Shown: positions 6,529 through 15,575, numbered from the stretch's first letter. The stretch: DNA of 18,661 nucleotides from RGIG5612 sp045616165 (GCA_045616165.1 JAZLGF010000012.1:1-18661), one strand, 5' to 3'. A program made the numbers and translations. Notes: a model not told the origin generated them from the sequence alone.

Positions 6529-7884
6529 TTATTTAAAGCAGAATTCTTCGTCGGCAAAGCAGATGATATCGCCTACGCAAAGAGGAGCTTTATGATAAGG
6601 CTCAATCCGTTTATAGTTTATGAATGTGCCGTTGGTAGAATTGAGATCTTCTATAAAATATTCGCCACCAAGTTTAGATTCTTCATAGATACGAGCATGT
6701 AAACGCGAAATCGTTTGTGAATTGATAATGGCATCAGCTTTGTCTTTCATCTTTCCGATAGTAAATGGTGTTTTTTTAATTTCAAAGAATTGACCCGCGG
6801 ATGCATTTACGCCCATAAGTCTTCTGTTTCTTGTTTCCTGCTTCCCAAGAAGGATTGTGCCATTTTGCGGTTTGTCAAAATGCTCATCAAGGTCTTGAAA
6901 CGTAAACATTGAAGATGGCATGCCTTCAAAAGCTGGCGTAAAAGCCGGCCTGCTAACTCTCATTGGAGAAAGGTATCTATTTGGAGAGACAACTCCTTTT
7001 ATATTTTGAATTATTTCGCCGTTGTCTATATCGTCTATGATTTCATAAAAATCCTTACTCTTAACATATGTCGAAATTTTTTCAAAAATTGTCATTTCTT
7101 CTTTGTCATCTAAATCTGTAATTTTTTTACTCTTCCTGGGCATGCGACTCTCCCTATGAGCTTTAGCCGGATCAATCCATTGAATTTTATCATATTCGAA
7201 ATCATCTTCAGCTAATGCAACAAGTGGCGCAAAGTCGTTATCTGATAAAGGTTCGGGAACTGGATTACTTGTAACATATTCAAAAATTTCAATTGGTAAA
7301 TCATCTAGTTCCTCTTCGCCTTTCGCAACTTCAACGCTTTCAGAAACATCCTCAAAACAGTCTAGTAAATTACTAATGACAAAATTTTCGTTTTGTACTT
7401 CATTTACCAGATGATATGCGAGCCGCACCGCTTTATCGTCATCGTAATTGATAACGTTTAATATTTTATTAAATATTTCTTTTAACTCAACAGCAAAGTC
7501 CCCGTGATAATACGGAAAATAACAAAATGTATATTCGTTGCAAGACATGTTAGAAAAAATGCAGTCCTCTTTTAAAATTACATTATTTGCATCCAGCAAA
7601 TATTCATCAATATCTTCTGCTAGATTTTTCAAAGCAAAAACAAATGCTCTTAGATTTTCAAAATTCATTTTTGTGATTTCAAAAATTTTTGAAAAAGCTT
7701 GCTTTGAAGATATGTCGTAAAGAAAATTTACTTTGTCATCGATAACTTCATAGTCGCTTGCCATTAACATCCCTATTTTATTGCTAAGAATCATTTTTGT
7801 TTCAAAATCTAAAGTAGAGAAGTCCTTAACATTCTCGATTACCATATAACTTTTTGTAATATTTTTTCTAAAATTAATATTCAT
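6529..7884 (-). CDS. DUF6382-like protein with C-terminal FHA domain
   Basis: The 451-residue protein has an N-terminal domain (about 1-170) resembling the DUF6382 family found with Tad clusters in Clostridia, an acidic low-complexity linker (about 185-345), and an FHA domain at about 370-450. FHA landmarks are FTIGK, SRLHARI and DLNSTNGTFIN, which bind phosphothreonine peptides. No membrane segment is visible, so it should be cytoplasmic. Its ATG overlaps the stop of the small pseudopilin gene (ATGA), showing translational coupling. I infer a link between pilus assembly and Ser/Thr phosphorylation; no kinase gene is in the window. The N-terminal family name is from memory of the pattern. Confidence 0.87.
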   Translation of the reverse strand: MNINFRKNITKSYMVIENVKDFSTLDFETKMILSNKIGMLMASDYEVIDDKVNFLYDISSKQAFSKIFEITKMNFENLRAFVFALKNLAEDIDEYLLDANNVILKEDCIFSNMSCNEYTFCYFPYYHGDFAVELKEIFNKILNVINYDDDKAVRLAYHLVNEVQNENFVISNLLDCFEDVSESVEVAKGEEELDDLPIEIFEYVTSNPVPEPLSDNDFAPLVALAEDDFEYDKIQWIDPAKAHRESRMPRKSKKITDLDDKEEMTIFEKISTYVKSKDFYEIIDDIDNGEIIQNIKGVVSPNRYLSPMRVSRPAFTPAFEGMPSSMFTFQDLDEHFDKPQNGTILLGKQETRNRRLMGVNASAGQFFEIKKTPFTIGKMKDKADAIINSQTISRLHARIYEESKLGGEYFIEDLNSTNGTFINYKRIEPYHKAPLCVGDIICFADEEFCFK

Positions 7885-8336
7885 GAATTGTCCTCTCCAA
7901 TCTTCTTTATTCCATCAATGACGGCTTTACTTTTTAGCAATGATTCTCGTCCATCTAGATTTGTAAATGCAATTTCGGAACTTTCGTTAATTTGCTGCAT
8001 GCCAAATAATTCTTGTAACGCTGAGAATGGAAGTGTGAAATTCCCACAGCTTTTCACGATAATTCCATCAACTCTCTTTTTACTTTCAACATTTATGTTT
8101 TTCGTAACGATTAGCCCTCTTGTCATTGCATCTTGCATGTTCGGTTGCATGTTTTCTATGTTGTCATTATATTGATTTGCATTTTCAATAACTTCATATG
8201 TGTTTTTCGCATCCATCGTGACTGAATCATGTGCCATAAACGAGGCAAAAATCATCGCCACAATAATAATCATTACTATCGGAATTATTAAAGCGGCTTC
8301 AATTGTGACGCTTGCTTTTAATTTTTTTCTTTTCAT
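7881..8336 (-). CDS. Small TadE-like pseudopilin
   Basis: The 151-residue protein has a basic start (MKRKKLK), then ASVTIEAALIIPIVMIIIVAMIFASFM, a typical TadE-like membrane segment. Cleavage after Ala8 would leave Glu13 at +5, the position needed for prepilin-peptidase processing and assembly. The rest is an extracytoplasmic domain of about 110 residues. TadE-type pseudopilins are minor parts needed for Flp pilus formation. A near-perfect AAAGGAGGT site precedes ATG 8336, suggesting strong translation. The gene lies 12 bp after the peptidase gene and its stop overlaps the FHA start. Confidence 0.85.
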   Translation of the reverse strand: MKRKKLKASVTIEAALIIPIVMIIIVAMIFASFMAHDSVTMDAKNTYEVIENANQYNDNIENMQPNMQDAMTRGLIVTKNINVESKKRVDGIIVKSCGNFTLPFSALQELFGMQQINESSEIAFTNLDGRESLLKSKAVIDGIKKIGEDNS

Positions 8337-8348
8337 ATGACCTCCTTT

Positions 8349-8786
8349 TTAAATAAATATTGCGATTGTCGCGACGTAACCTCCAAGCAAAAAAGGAATG
8401 AACGCCACTTCGTCTTTAGTTCTTTTTCTTTTAACAAACATTAGTAAGGCACAGGTGCAGGCTGCGATAATTAAAGAAAGAGCCACCAATATTAAGTTCT
8501 TTAAAAATCCCAGCGCTACGCCCGTGCATATAAGAATCATTCCATCACCATAACCTATCGCCTGTTTTGTGATTTTTGATAAAATAATTGAAAGGCAACC
8601 TATTAAACATCCCAATACCATGTCTAAAAATACTGGTGTTTTTGTGATTAACGATAGAGTAATTGCTGGAATGAATCCGACAATTGGTAAAATAATGGGG
8701 ATCTCTTTTTTTTGGTAGTCAATGAATGCTGCTACGAATAAAAAGAGCAGTATGAAAATTTTTGATATTGTTTCTAATACTTTCAT
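8349..8786 (-). CDS. A24 family prepilin peptidase (TadV/CpaA type)
   Basis: The 145-residue integral membrane protein has about four to six hydrophobic segments and the two catalytic Asp residues of this aspartyl protease family: Asp23 in FIDYQKKEIP and Asp81 in GYGDG. The methylase domain of longer PilD enzymes is absent, as is usual in the CpaA/TadV group. It would cleave the leader of Flp and the pseudopilins on the cytoplasmic face. The start at 8786 lacks a good ribosome binding site and lies 7 bp after the preceding stop, so it is probably made by translational coupling. Confidence 0.9.
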   Translation of the reverse strand: MKVLETISKIFILLFLFVAAFIDYQKKEIPIILPIVGFIPAITLSLITKTPVFLDMVLGCLIGCLSIILSKITKQAIGYGDGMILICTGVALGFLKNLILVALSLIIAACTCALLMFVKRKRTKDEVAFIPFLLGGYVATIAIFI

Positions 8787-8793
8787 ATTTCAT

Positions 8794-9768
8794 TTATTTC
8801 TGACCTTCTTCGGATATGGCGCACTTAGAGCATTCGTGCATATCGCCAATTTCCGAAATATCTTTTTCTATAATGGTTCTTTTAAGGCCCGAACAATTAG
8901 GATTGCTATGCCACTTTGTTCCATAATCTGTTATATATACGCACGCTGGTGTTCCTTGTTTCGCACATTCTGAACATCTATGATATTTGCCTTCGCTTTT
9001 ATTTCTTAAAGTTTCGACTTCGGAATATTGAACCATTTGAATTGTTAAATCCAGGAAGGGACATGTTTTTGACGTGTGATAGACAGTTCCTGTTGGTGTT
9101 ATATACACGGTTTTCTTTTCTGAACTGCTGCCATCTATCCCAAGTGATATCTCTTTCCCGGTCCAAACATGAGTTTTTGACCGTTGAACAAAATTTATAT
9201 TTGAAATAGATGATGGTAAAAAGGGAATAACGTATGTATAGTTAACAACCATATCTAAAATGCCTTCGTCTTCATTGTATATAGAGTTGTCCGTTCTAAA
9301 CCCCGTTATGCCTCCTAATATTTTTGATTTATCCACTCGGTTAAACAAACTTCCTTTTAATATCCATGTTTTCAACGTTAAGGTATTTAATCCAGACGCA
9401 ACAAGACTTTTTGTTTCTTCGTCTACGTCTCTTGCGCTCTCTTCCTTAAAATCTTCATATACGCTTTCTATATTTTGTGCGAGATAAACCTTTTTCCCAA
9501 TGCTCCTGGCAGCTTCATCCATCCCAACCTGGATATTCATTTGCAAAGAAATAATCACTAGAAAATAAATTATTGCGATTACAAAAAATATAAAAATCGG
9601 AAGTGCTATTGCGGCTTCGATAGTAAGACTCGATTTAAATCCCTTTGTAATGCTAAAATTAAATCTAGGCTTCTTTAAGACAAAGGAAAATGCCTTTGGT
9701 TTAAGGGTTTTTGTTTCTTTATGGTGAGATCCTTTATTCTTTATTTTCCTTCTTTTTATTTTTTTCAT
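8794..9768 (-). CDS. TadE/TadG-like pseudopilin with two H-C...CxxC modules
   Basis: I start at ATG 9768 because AGAGGA lies six bases upstream; an ATG 24 bp earlier has no site. The 324-residue product has a long basic N-terminal tail, SSLTIEAAIALPIFIF (46-61) with Glu at +5 of a possible cleavage site, one membrane segment, and an extracytoplasmic domain. The C-terminus holds two similar modules: VYITPTGTVYH...C...CSEC (221-268) and VYITDYGTKWH...C...CSKC (277-316). His231, Cys236 and Cys265/268, and His287, Cys292 and Cys313/316, could each bind a metal. The pattern resembles small secreted modules with YH-x4-C...CxxC. It begins a second part of the operon, after a GC-rich hairpin element. 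Confidence 0.83.
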   Translation of the reverse strand: MKKIKRRKIKNKGSHHKETKTLKPKAFSFVLKKPRFNFSITKGFKSSLTIEAAIALPIFIFFVIAIIYFLVIISLQMNIQVGMDEAARSIGKKVYLAQNIESVYEDFKEESARDVDEETKSLVASGLNTLTLKTWILKGSLFNRVDKSKILGGITGFRTDNSIYNEDEGILDMVVNYTYVIPFLPSSISNINFVQRSKTHVWTGKEISLGIDGSSSEKKTVYITPTGTVYHTSKTCPFLDLTIQMVQYSEVETLRNKSEGKYHRCSECAKQGTPACVYITDYGTKWHSNPNCSGLKRTIIEKDISEIGDMHECSKCAISEEGQK

Positions 9769-9817
9769 TGCATGTCCTCTTATCAAAGGCACTTACCTTT
9801 GCCTTAACGCCAATATC

Positions 9818-9872
9818 GCTCGCAGCCCGTCGACTCGTTCCTGGCTCGGGTCCCAACTCGCCGATAACGAGC
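9818..9872 (-). repeat. GC-rich hairpin element, family II, copy 2
   Basis: It is a reverse-orientation copy of 378-431 with three differences over 54 positions by eye. The inner stem CTCGTT (9834-9839)/AACGAG (9866-9871) and TCGG/CCGA (9846-9849/9861-9864) remain, but the outer left arm has diverged, so the full stem of copy 1 is lost. It sits between the DUF5702 and TadG-like genes in the Tad operon, in a 147-bp gap that holds no other gene. Confidence 0.8.
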
Positions 9873-9915
9873 AAGGTGGTCCGCGAACAATCTAGAATAC
9901 GAGATGCGAACGTTA

Positions 9916-11967
9916 TTAATAGGAGTACTCTTGCAGGTATTTGAAGTTATAGCCGCTCGTTGAGGTAGAAACGTACTCACTCATGAAAGGAAAAGCAACA
10001 AATACTTGATTCGCTCGAAACGAAGCTTCAATCTTCATAGATGCGATGCAATCCTTAAACCGAAAGTCCGAATGTTCCCGGTGGCACATGTTAGCCTGGA
10101 TAATGTCCATATCCCTATAACACTGTTTACTCATGTTCTGGGTTGTAAGCAAAAGTCTTAGATAATCTTCGTAAGATAAGCCTTTTTCACAATCTTTATA
10201 TTCTAGTTGCGTTTCTCCAAAATTTTTAAGACCAGCAATAGAAACATTCCATTCCTCCGGTGTTTTTATTGTTGAAACCTTTTTACCGTCTACTAATGCT
10301 TTTGCATCAGTGATGCTTTCAGCTAATGCCCATGTTGAAAGGATTAAATACTTAACGATTTCAACAAAAACGGGTTGTCCAGTAAAACCAATAATTGCTG
10401 TTGCTAGCGATAGTGCTTCGGCTTTCTTTTGTGTATCCTTTAAGATGCTTAAAAGGTTCATTCCGCTTCTTATCAAAATGATGTCCGTTAGTACTGCTTC
10501 TAAATTTTCTCTGTCAGACGCTTTTGCCGCGATTACATATTCCGCTTCGTAATCTAATGCACTATCTTCTTTAATTTTTCTTAAGTTCCCAAAATTATTA
10601 ATCACATATTCACTTAACAAAACTTTTTTCGTCGTTGCCTTTTCTAAGTTTGAAATTAAAGATGCTTCTTCCGTAGATTCTTGCTTAATCATTGTCTGTG
10701 ATGGAAGTTCTTTTGTTTCAATCCCTTTTGTGGAAATGTCTCCTACTATTAGCGAAAGTACTCCTCCTTGAAAAAGTGCATTTATTGAATCAATAAATGA
10801 GCTGCTTTCTTTTTGCGTTTCAAGTTCCTCAAAATTTATACCTAGATTATTCAAGTTAAAATCGGCAAACTTTTGCTTATATGTATTTAAGGCATTTTTG
10901 TATGTAACAACGCTATCAAAATTTATGCCTCCACTAGTTAAATTAAAAAAGTTTTCCAAACTTAAAAGTTCATCTATGTATTTTTGCGTTATCGACATAT
11001 TCGATCCTATATTGTAATAATCCGTTGCATCAGCGCCTGCTTTTGCTTTTATTTCATCAAGTTCTCCTTTAATAATTTCATATATTTGATTTTCATAATC
11101 TTCTTTTTTTAATTCCAACTCACTCTCAAGAGTTTTTACCACACTTTTCGCATTTACCACTTTTTGGTTATATGAATTTGTCGTTTGTTTAACTTTCTCA
11201 AGAGCACTTATGATTTGATTTTTTGAATTTTTTAGCTGAGTTATTTTTGAATTTATCTGCACCGCTGTTTGATTATCACTAGTTACTGTATATTCATCTA
11301 ACAACTCTGAAATTTCTGAAATAATGAGCCTCGGGTCTTCGCTTAGGGATTTTGCTTGGTTAACCGATTCATTAATTTGTTTTATAGATTGTTCTACACT
11401 CAAAAACACGTCTTTATATTTATCTATTTTATTTATGAATTGTTGCACATCACGCCCTTGCGTAAAAATTTTCATGCCGGAAAGGAGTTCTTCAATGGCT
11501 TCGTTCGCCAAAGCATATTTCATATATTCATATACCTGATCAGCGAATACCGTACCGTTATTATCGGTTGCCCAAACTATACTCTTAAGTTCAGACCCAA
11601 TTGGCTGCATTCCGTAAAGACTTAAAGACTGCTTTAAGCCAGTACTTTCAACATTAAGATTTTCGGCTATATATTTATTAAACTTATTTGTAAGAGATTC
11701 TTCGCTCATCCACAAAAAAGTTACGCCGTATTCATCAAACATCGGCTGGGCATATTCCGCAAAAACAGAATCTGCTGCCATATAAGTTACGCTTCTTAAT
11801 CTTGCGTTTATAGCGCTGACTCGGCCGGATTCTATGAGGGTACAGATCAGCGCCAATACCAGTACCAGCATTAAAAGAAGATAGATAGAAATGCTGGATT
11901 TTATTGTTTTGTGGTTAAAAAGCGATTTATATTTTATTAAGTTGTAATATTTTTGGGAATTGTTCAT
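9916..11967 (-). CDS. DUF5702-like Tad-associated membrane protein
   Basis: The 683-residue protein has one N-terminal membrane segment (about 26-46) and a large extracytoplasmic part rich in predicted coiled coil at about 185-330 (many K/E/Q-rich heptad-like stretches). The start SSISIYLLLMLVLVLALI resembles a pseudopilin leader but has Tyr where Glu+5 stands in the other three. Size, place after Flp and the early SAINARLRSVTYMAADSVFAEY segment fit the DUF5702 family seen in clostridial Tad clusters. The role is unknown; I infer a cell-envelope anchor or large minor pseudopilin. ATG 11967 has no clear ribosome binding site and is 20 bp after the flp stop. Confidence 0.8.
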   Translation of the reverse strand: MNNSQKYYNLIKYKSLFNHKTIKSSISIYLLLMLVLVLALICTLIESGRVSAINARLRSVTYMAADSVFAEYAQPMFDEYGVTFLWMSEESLTNKFNKYIAENLNVESTGLKQSLSLYGMQPIGSELKSIVWATDNNGTVFADQVYEYMKYALANEAIEELLSGMKIFTQGRDVQQFINKIDKYKDVFLSVEQSIKQINESVNQAKSLSEDPRLIISEISELLDEYTVTSDNQTAVQINSKITQLKNSKNQIISALEKVKQTTNSYNQKVVNAKSVVKTLESELELKKEDYENQIYEIIKGELDEIKAKAGADATDYYNIGSNMSITQKYIDELLSLENFFNLTSGGINFDSVVTYKNALNTYKQKFADFNLNNLGINFEELETQKESSSFIDSINALFQGGVLSLIVGDISTKGIETKELPSQTMIKQESTEEASLISNLEKATTKKVLLSEYVINNFGNLRKIKEDSALDYEAEYVIAAKASDRENLEAVLTDIILIRSGMNLLSILKDTQKKAEALSLATAIIGFTGQPVFVEIVKYLILSTWALAESITDAKALVDGKKVSTIKTPEEWNVSIAGLKNFGETQLEYKDCEKGLSYEDYLRLLLTTQNMSKQCYRDMDIIQANMCHREHSDFRFKDCIASMKIEASFRANQVFVAFPFMSEYVSTSTSGYNFKYLQEYSY

Positions 11968-11987
11968 CCGACCGAATGTACCATAGA

Positions 11988-12170
11988 CTATATAGTATTA
12001 ACCTGGCTGTTTATATTTGTAAAAATACTTTTAGCCAGACTTACTATCTGATCCTTAAATATAATTACTAATCCTACTAATACAAGCAAAATCAATATTA
12101 CTTCTACTACACCTATTCCTTCTTCCTCTTTAAAAAAGTTTTGTATCTTCCATAAAAAACTATTTATCAT
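11988..12170 (-). CDS. flp: Flp1-type type IVb pilin
   Basis: The 60-residue prepilin has a 17-18 residue leader ending EEEG, then IGVVEVILILLVLVGLVIIF. Cleavage after Gly18 puts Glu23 at +5, the hallmark of type IVb pilins, followed by one hydrophobic helix and a short polar tail. It is the likely major subunit: its ribosome binding site is the strongest here, AAAGGAGG (12178-12185) seven bases before ATG. It lies between TadC and the DUF5702 gene. Confidence 0.9.
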   Translation of the reverse strand: MINSFLWKIQNFFKEEEGIGVVEVILILLVLVGLVIIFKDQIVSLAKSIFTNINSQVNTI

Positions 12171-12189
12171 TTTTCTTCCTCCTTTTTAT

Positions 12190-13623
12190 TTATATGTTGA
12201 TTGACATCAAGGCAGGAACGGCAATGATGATTATCACTATGACAAGCATCATTATCATTGGAATTAATAATTTTGTAGATGCTTCTTCGCCTTTTTTTCT
12301 CGCAAGTCTCTTTCTTTCTTCAAACGAGTTAGCAACTTCACTAGCTAACAAAAATTTCATTCCTTTCGTGCCTTTAGAAATATTTTGTTCTAAGATATTT
12401 CCAAGCTTTATATACTGATGTATGCCGCATCTCTTGCCAAATTCCTGATATGCTTCTTTTTCACTCATTCCATTGTTTATTTTTTCTAGCGTTAATTTCA
12501 TTTCCTGATAAGCGAATCGCTCTTCTTTCTTTTGTTCTTGGTCGATAACTATTTTCTCCCAAGCCATTTTTATCGAAAGCCCCGCTTCGTATAGGATGCT
12601 TAGCTTTGAAACAATTTCTGCAAAATCCATTGACATTTGTTCGTTTCTTCTCTTTATTTTGTTTTCAAGATTTTTGTCATACCCTATAAAAATAACAACA
12701 AGTACTATAAATCCTAAAATCAAAAACGCACTTTCATTTGTAGAAACCTTTTTTTCAAACGTAATACTTTTCCCATTTATTTTCGTTGGCAATTTAACGT
12801 TTTTTTCAAATTCATCATTTGAATACTTAAGTTCGGTTTTTATTTCATTTATTAATTTTTCTTTTTCTGTAAGCGTTTTTGCCACTATAACAACGGGAAT
12901 TTCTTCTATTTGTGTAACGCCTCCAAGCGAAAGTGTCGCAAACAAATTGACTTCAACTTTTTCATCATCTTTTAGCTCGCTTTTTATCTCTCCGTCATAA
13001 CCAATAACATTTGAGTCTTCTATTTCCCAAAAGATTTTGATTTCGTCGTATTCAGAAATTAAATTTAATGTCTTGTTTACACTTTCAAGTGATTCATTTC
13101 CGTTTAATATTTCATGTTTTATTTTTTCAACACATGAATCTAACTTCTTGTGGATTTCTTCTTCCGTATACTTATATTCATCAATTGGCAATTCTATCTC
13201 CTCACTTTTTCCGTCATAGTTTGCCTCAAGCGAATATGTTGCGACTCCTTTACCTGGCTCATTTCTTAACAGTTCTTTTACAGCGCCTATGCTTTTATTT
13301 GATATGCATACTAAAAGTCCTATTAAAGATGTTACAAAAATGATTAATATAACAACTGCTATCTTTTTTACCTGATAAAGATAACTTTCTTTTTCTACGT
13401 TTTCCTTTACATACATCTGCTTTAGCATTTGCGTTGTTTTTTTATTTTTCTTTTTTCTAAATTTTTTATTTACAAAATCCGTAAGCTTTGCAGACATAGG
13501 GTAGAGCACTTTTAATTTGTGCTGCTTTTTATCCAGCCTCTTAAATTCATCTTTTTTATATCTGGAACATGTAACGAAACTTAGAAAAATTAGTATTGTG
13601 ATTGCTAAGTATACATAAATCAT
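12190..13623 (-). CDS. tadC: TadC-like platform protein with large extracytoplasmic insert
   Basis: The 477-residue protein has four membrane segments (about 1-19, 87-107, 299-314, 452-475). The cytoplasmic T2SSF domain (about 330-450) contains AEIVSKLSILYEAGLSIKMAW and FGKRCGIHQYIKLGNILEQNISKG, as in TadB/TadC/GspF platform proteins. Between segments 2 and 3 lies a polar region of about 190 residues predicted outside the membrane, absent from the compact TadC of about 300 residues in proteobacteria. It would form, with TadB, the inner-membrane platform driven by the ATPase. ATG 13623 is separated by one base from the TadB stop, with AGAGG upstream. Name assigned by order and domain. Confidence 0.85.
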   Translation of the reverse strand: MIYVYLAITILIFLSFVTCSRYKKDEFKRLDKKQHKLKVLYPMSAKLTDFVNKKFRKKKNKKTTQMLKQMYVKENVEKESYLYQVKKIAVVILIIFVTSLIGLLVCISNKSIGAVKELLRNEPGKGVATYSLEANYDGKSEEIELPIDEYKYTEEEIHKKLDSCVEKIKHEILNGNESLESVNKTLNLISEYDEIKIFWEIEDSNVIGYDGEIKSELKDDEKVEVNLFATLSLGGVTQIEEIPVVIVAKTLTEKEKLINEIKTELKYSNDEFEKNVKLPTKINGKSITFEKKVSTNESAFLILGFIVLVVIFIGYDKNLENKIKRRNEQMSMDFAEIVSKLSILYEAGLSIKMAWEKIVIDQEQKKEERFAYQEMKLTLEKINNGMSEKEAYQEFGKRCGIHQYIKLGNILEQNISKGTKGMKFLLASEVANSFEERKRLARKKGEEASTKLLIPMIMMLVIVIIIIAVPALMSINI

Positions 13624-13624
13624 T

Positions 13625-14371
13625 TCAAACCTCTATGTTCATAATTTTTTGTGATATAAAATATGCGAACGCATAAAGGATTAGACATGCTGTCATAATT
13701 AGAATTCCTTTGACGTTTCCATAAAGAGGATCAAGAAGTCCTTTTGATGTCAAATCAATATAAAGAATTATGGCGAGTGGCATGATAGACATTACGTTTT
13801 GTTCCAGTTTCTTTGAACTGATTAATACAGCAATTTCATTTTTTGTATCTATCTTGGAGGTAATATCGGAAGTGGTTTTTTTAATAATCTCAACCATGTC
13901 ACCGCCAGTTCTTTTTGCTATTTTAAAAACCGATGTAAAAGTTTTTATATCTTCAACTTGGCTTCTTTGTGCAAAGTCTTCTAAAACACTTTCTACAGGA
14001 ATACCAAGTGAGATCTGGTTAATCATTTTATTTGTCTCTAGCGTTATGGGGGCTTCGTTTCCATACATGATTACCAGTTCCTTATGTGCTTCATTTATTG
14101 AATTTTCAATAGAGTATCCGGCTCTTAATGACGCTGTTAGCGAAATTAAAAAATCCTTAAACTCTAATGCGATTTTTTCTTTATATTTTTTTATTAATTT
14201 TTTTCTATTAATTCTGTGGTATACAAAGATGCATACTGGCATTATTAGCAATATATAAGGCGATTTGAAGAATAAATATAAAATTACAAGAAACAATATA
14301 TTCATTCCTATCTCTTTTATTTTTTCATTTGACGTATATAAATTTATTCTTTCTTTCTTAGATTTCGTCAT
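13625..14371 (-). CDS. tadB: TadB-like T2SSF platform protein
   Basis: The 248-residue protein has two N-terminal membrane segments (about 20-51), a T2SSF domain (about 68-195: FKDFLISLTASLRAGYSIENSINEAHKEL, ISLGIPVESVLEDFAQRSQVEDIKTFTSVFKIAKRTGGDMVEII) and C-terminal membrane segments. It is the partner of TadC in the inner-membrane platform of the Flp pilus. It is slightly shorter than usual, mainly at the N-terminus. Its ATG lies 14 bp inside the end of the ATPase gene, so translation should be coupled. Confidence 0.9.
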   Translation of the reverse strand: MTKSKKERINLYTSNEKIKEIGMNILFLVILYLFFKSPYILLIMPVCIFVYHRINRKKLIKKYKEKIALEFKDFLISLTASLRAGYSIENSINEAHKELVIMYGNEAPITLETNKMINQISLGIPVESVLEDFAQRSQVEDIKTFTSVFKIAKRTGGDMVEIIKKTTSDITSKIDTKNEIAVLISSKKLEQNVMSIMPLAIILYIDLTSKGLLDPLYGNVKGILIMTACLILYAFAYFISQKIMNIEV

Positions 14372-15575
14372 ATTCTCTTATTCTTCCTTTATGTTTTCTT
14401 AGTGGGTTTCCCGTATATTCAAGCTTTCCATTTACTCCTTCAGCCTTCCTAAATCCGGTTGATTCTTTATATAAATAAATCGGACTAAGAACTATATGTC
14501 CATGTTCACAGCCAACAACTTCAGAAATCTCTAAAACTTTTCTAGAGCCATCTTTTAGCCTTCCCAGATGTACCATGATTTCAACGGCTGAGGCTATTTG
14601 ATTTCTTATTGCTTCGAGAGGGATGTCTGAAGCCATCTTAACCATGGTTTCTAATCTGGTCAGCATATCGTAAGGAGAATTAGCATGCCCTGTTGATAAA
14701 CTTCCGTCATGTCCTGTATTCATTGCTTGAAGCATGTCCAAAGCTTCCGGGCCTCTAACCTCACCAACAACTATTCTATTTGGCCTCATTCTAAGTGAGG
14801 TCTTTATCAAATCTCTTATTGTTACTTCATTTTCGCCTTCTGTGTTTGCCTCCCGACACTCTAGGCTTACTAGGTTTTCTATATTTTTTAGTTTTAGCTC
14901 TGCAGAATCTTCTATCGTTATTATTCGCTCGTCTTTCGGAATATAATTTGATAAGACATTTAAGAATGTAGTTTTTCCAGAACCTGTTCCTCCGCTAATA
15001 AAAATGTTGTATCCATTTATAACTAACTTTCTTAAAAACTGCGCCGCATCGTTCGTAATCGATCCATATGCAATCAAATCCTCCATTGTTAAAGCCTTTT
15101 TATAAAATTTTCTTACTGTTACAATTGGTCCGTTAATTGCAATTGGATTAAGCACGATGTTAACTCTTGAACCATCTTCTAATCTTGTATCTACGATTGG
15201 CGTTGTTTCATTTACTCTTTTATTTGCTTTTGCAACAATCGTTTGGATAATATCTAAAAGTTTTTCTTTTGAAGAAAATGCCTTATCATATTTGTGAATC
15301 TTTCCATCTACCTCAACAAATATTTGTTCATACCCATTTATCATGATTTCTGTAATTTTATCGTTACTTAGTAGTTCTTCGAGTACATCAAGACCTCTTA
15401 TGTTATTAAAGAGATCTTTGCTCATTTGCATTTTTTCTTTAAGTGATAGATGGCAATCTCTATATTCTTCAATTACCATCTGTGTGATAATCTCTCTTAA
15501 ATCATCATCGCTTAAATTTCTAGTAACATCCGCATTATTTACGATTCGTCTTTTTAATTCTTCAATCTCTACCAT
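14358..15575 (-). CDS. cpaF: CpaF/TadA family pilus assembly ATPase
   Basis: I start at ATG 15575 (405 residues) because AAAGGAG lies five bases upstream; an ATG 42 bp earlier lies near the edge of a repeat element and has no site. The protein is a type II/IV secretion ATPase: Walker A GGTGSGKTT (195-203), Asp/Glu box and Walker B region RIVVGEVRGPEAL (267-279), and His box GHDGSLSTGHANS (288-300). An N-terminal domain precedes the core, as in CpaF. As a hexamer at the membrane it would power Flp pilus extension and possibly retraction through TadB/TadC. All catalytic residues I can see are intact. Confidence 0.96.
   Translation of the reverse strand: MVEIEELKRRIVNNADVTRNLSDDDLREIITQMVIEEYRDCHLSLKEKMQMSKDLFNNIRGLDVLEELLSNDKITEIMINGYEQIFVEVDGKIHKYDKAFSSKEKLLDIIQTIVAKANKRVNETTPIVDTRLEDGSRVNIVLNPIAINGPIVTVRKFYKKALTMEDLIAYGSITNDAAQFLRKLVINGYNIFISGGTGSGKTTFLNVLSNYIPKDERIITIEDSAELKLKNIENLVSLECREANTEGENEVTIRDLIKTSLRMRPNRIVVGEVRGPEALDMLQAMNTGHDGSLSTGHANSPYDMLTRLETMVKMASDIPLEAIRNQIASAVEIMVHLGRLKDGSRKVLEISEVVGCEHGHIVLSPIYLYKESTGFRKAEGVNGKLEYTGNPLRKHKGRIREYDEI

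Noticed and set aside
683..9918. Shared ATGCGRRCGTTATTA-like string at the stop codons of ispA and the DUF5702 gene
   Set aside because: A 15-base match with one mismatch is expected several times by chance in a window of this size.
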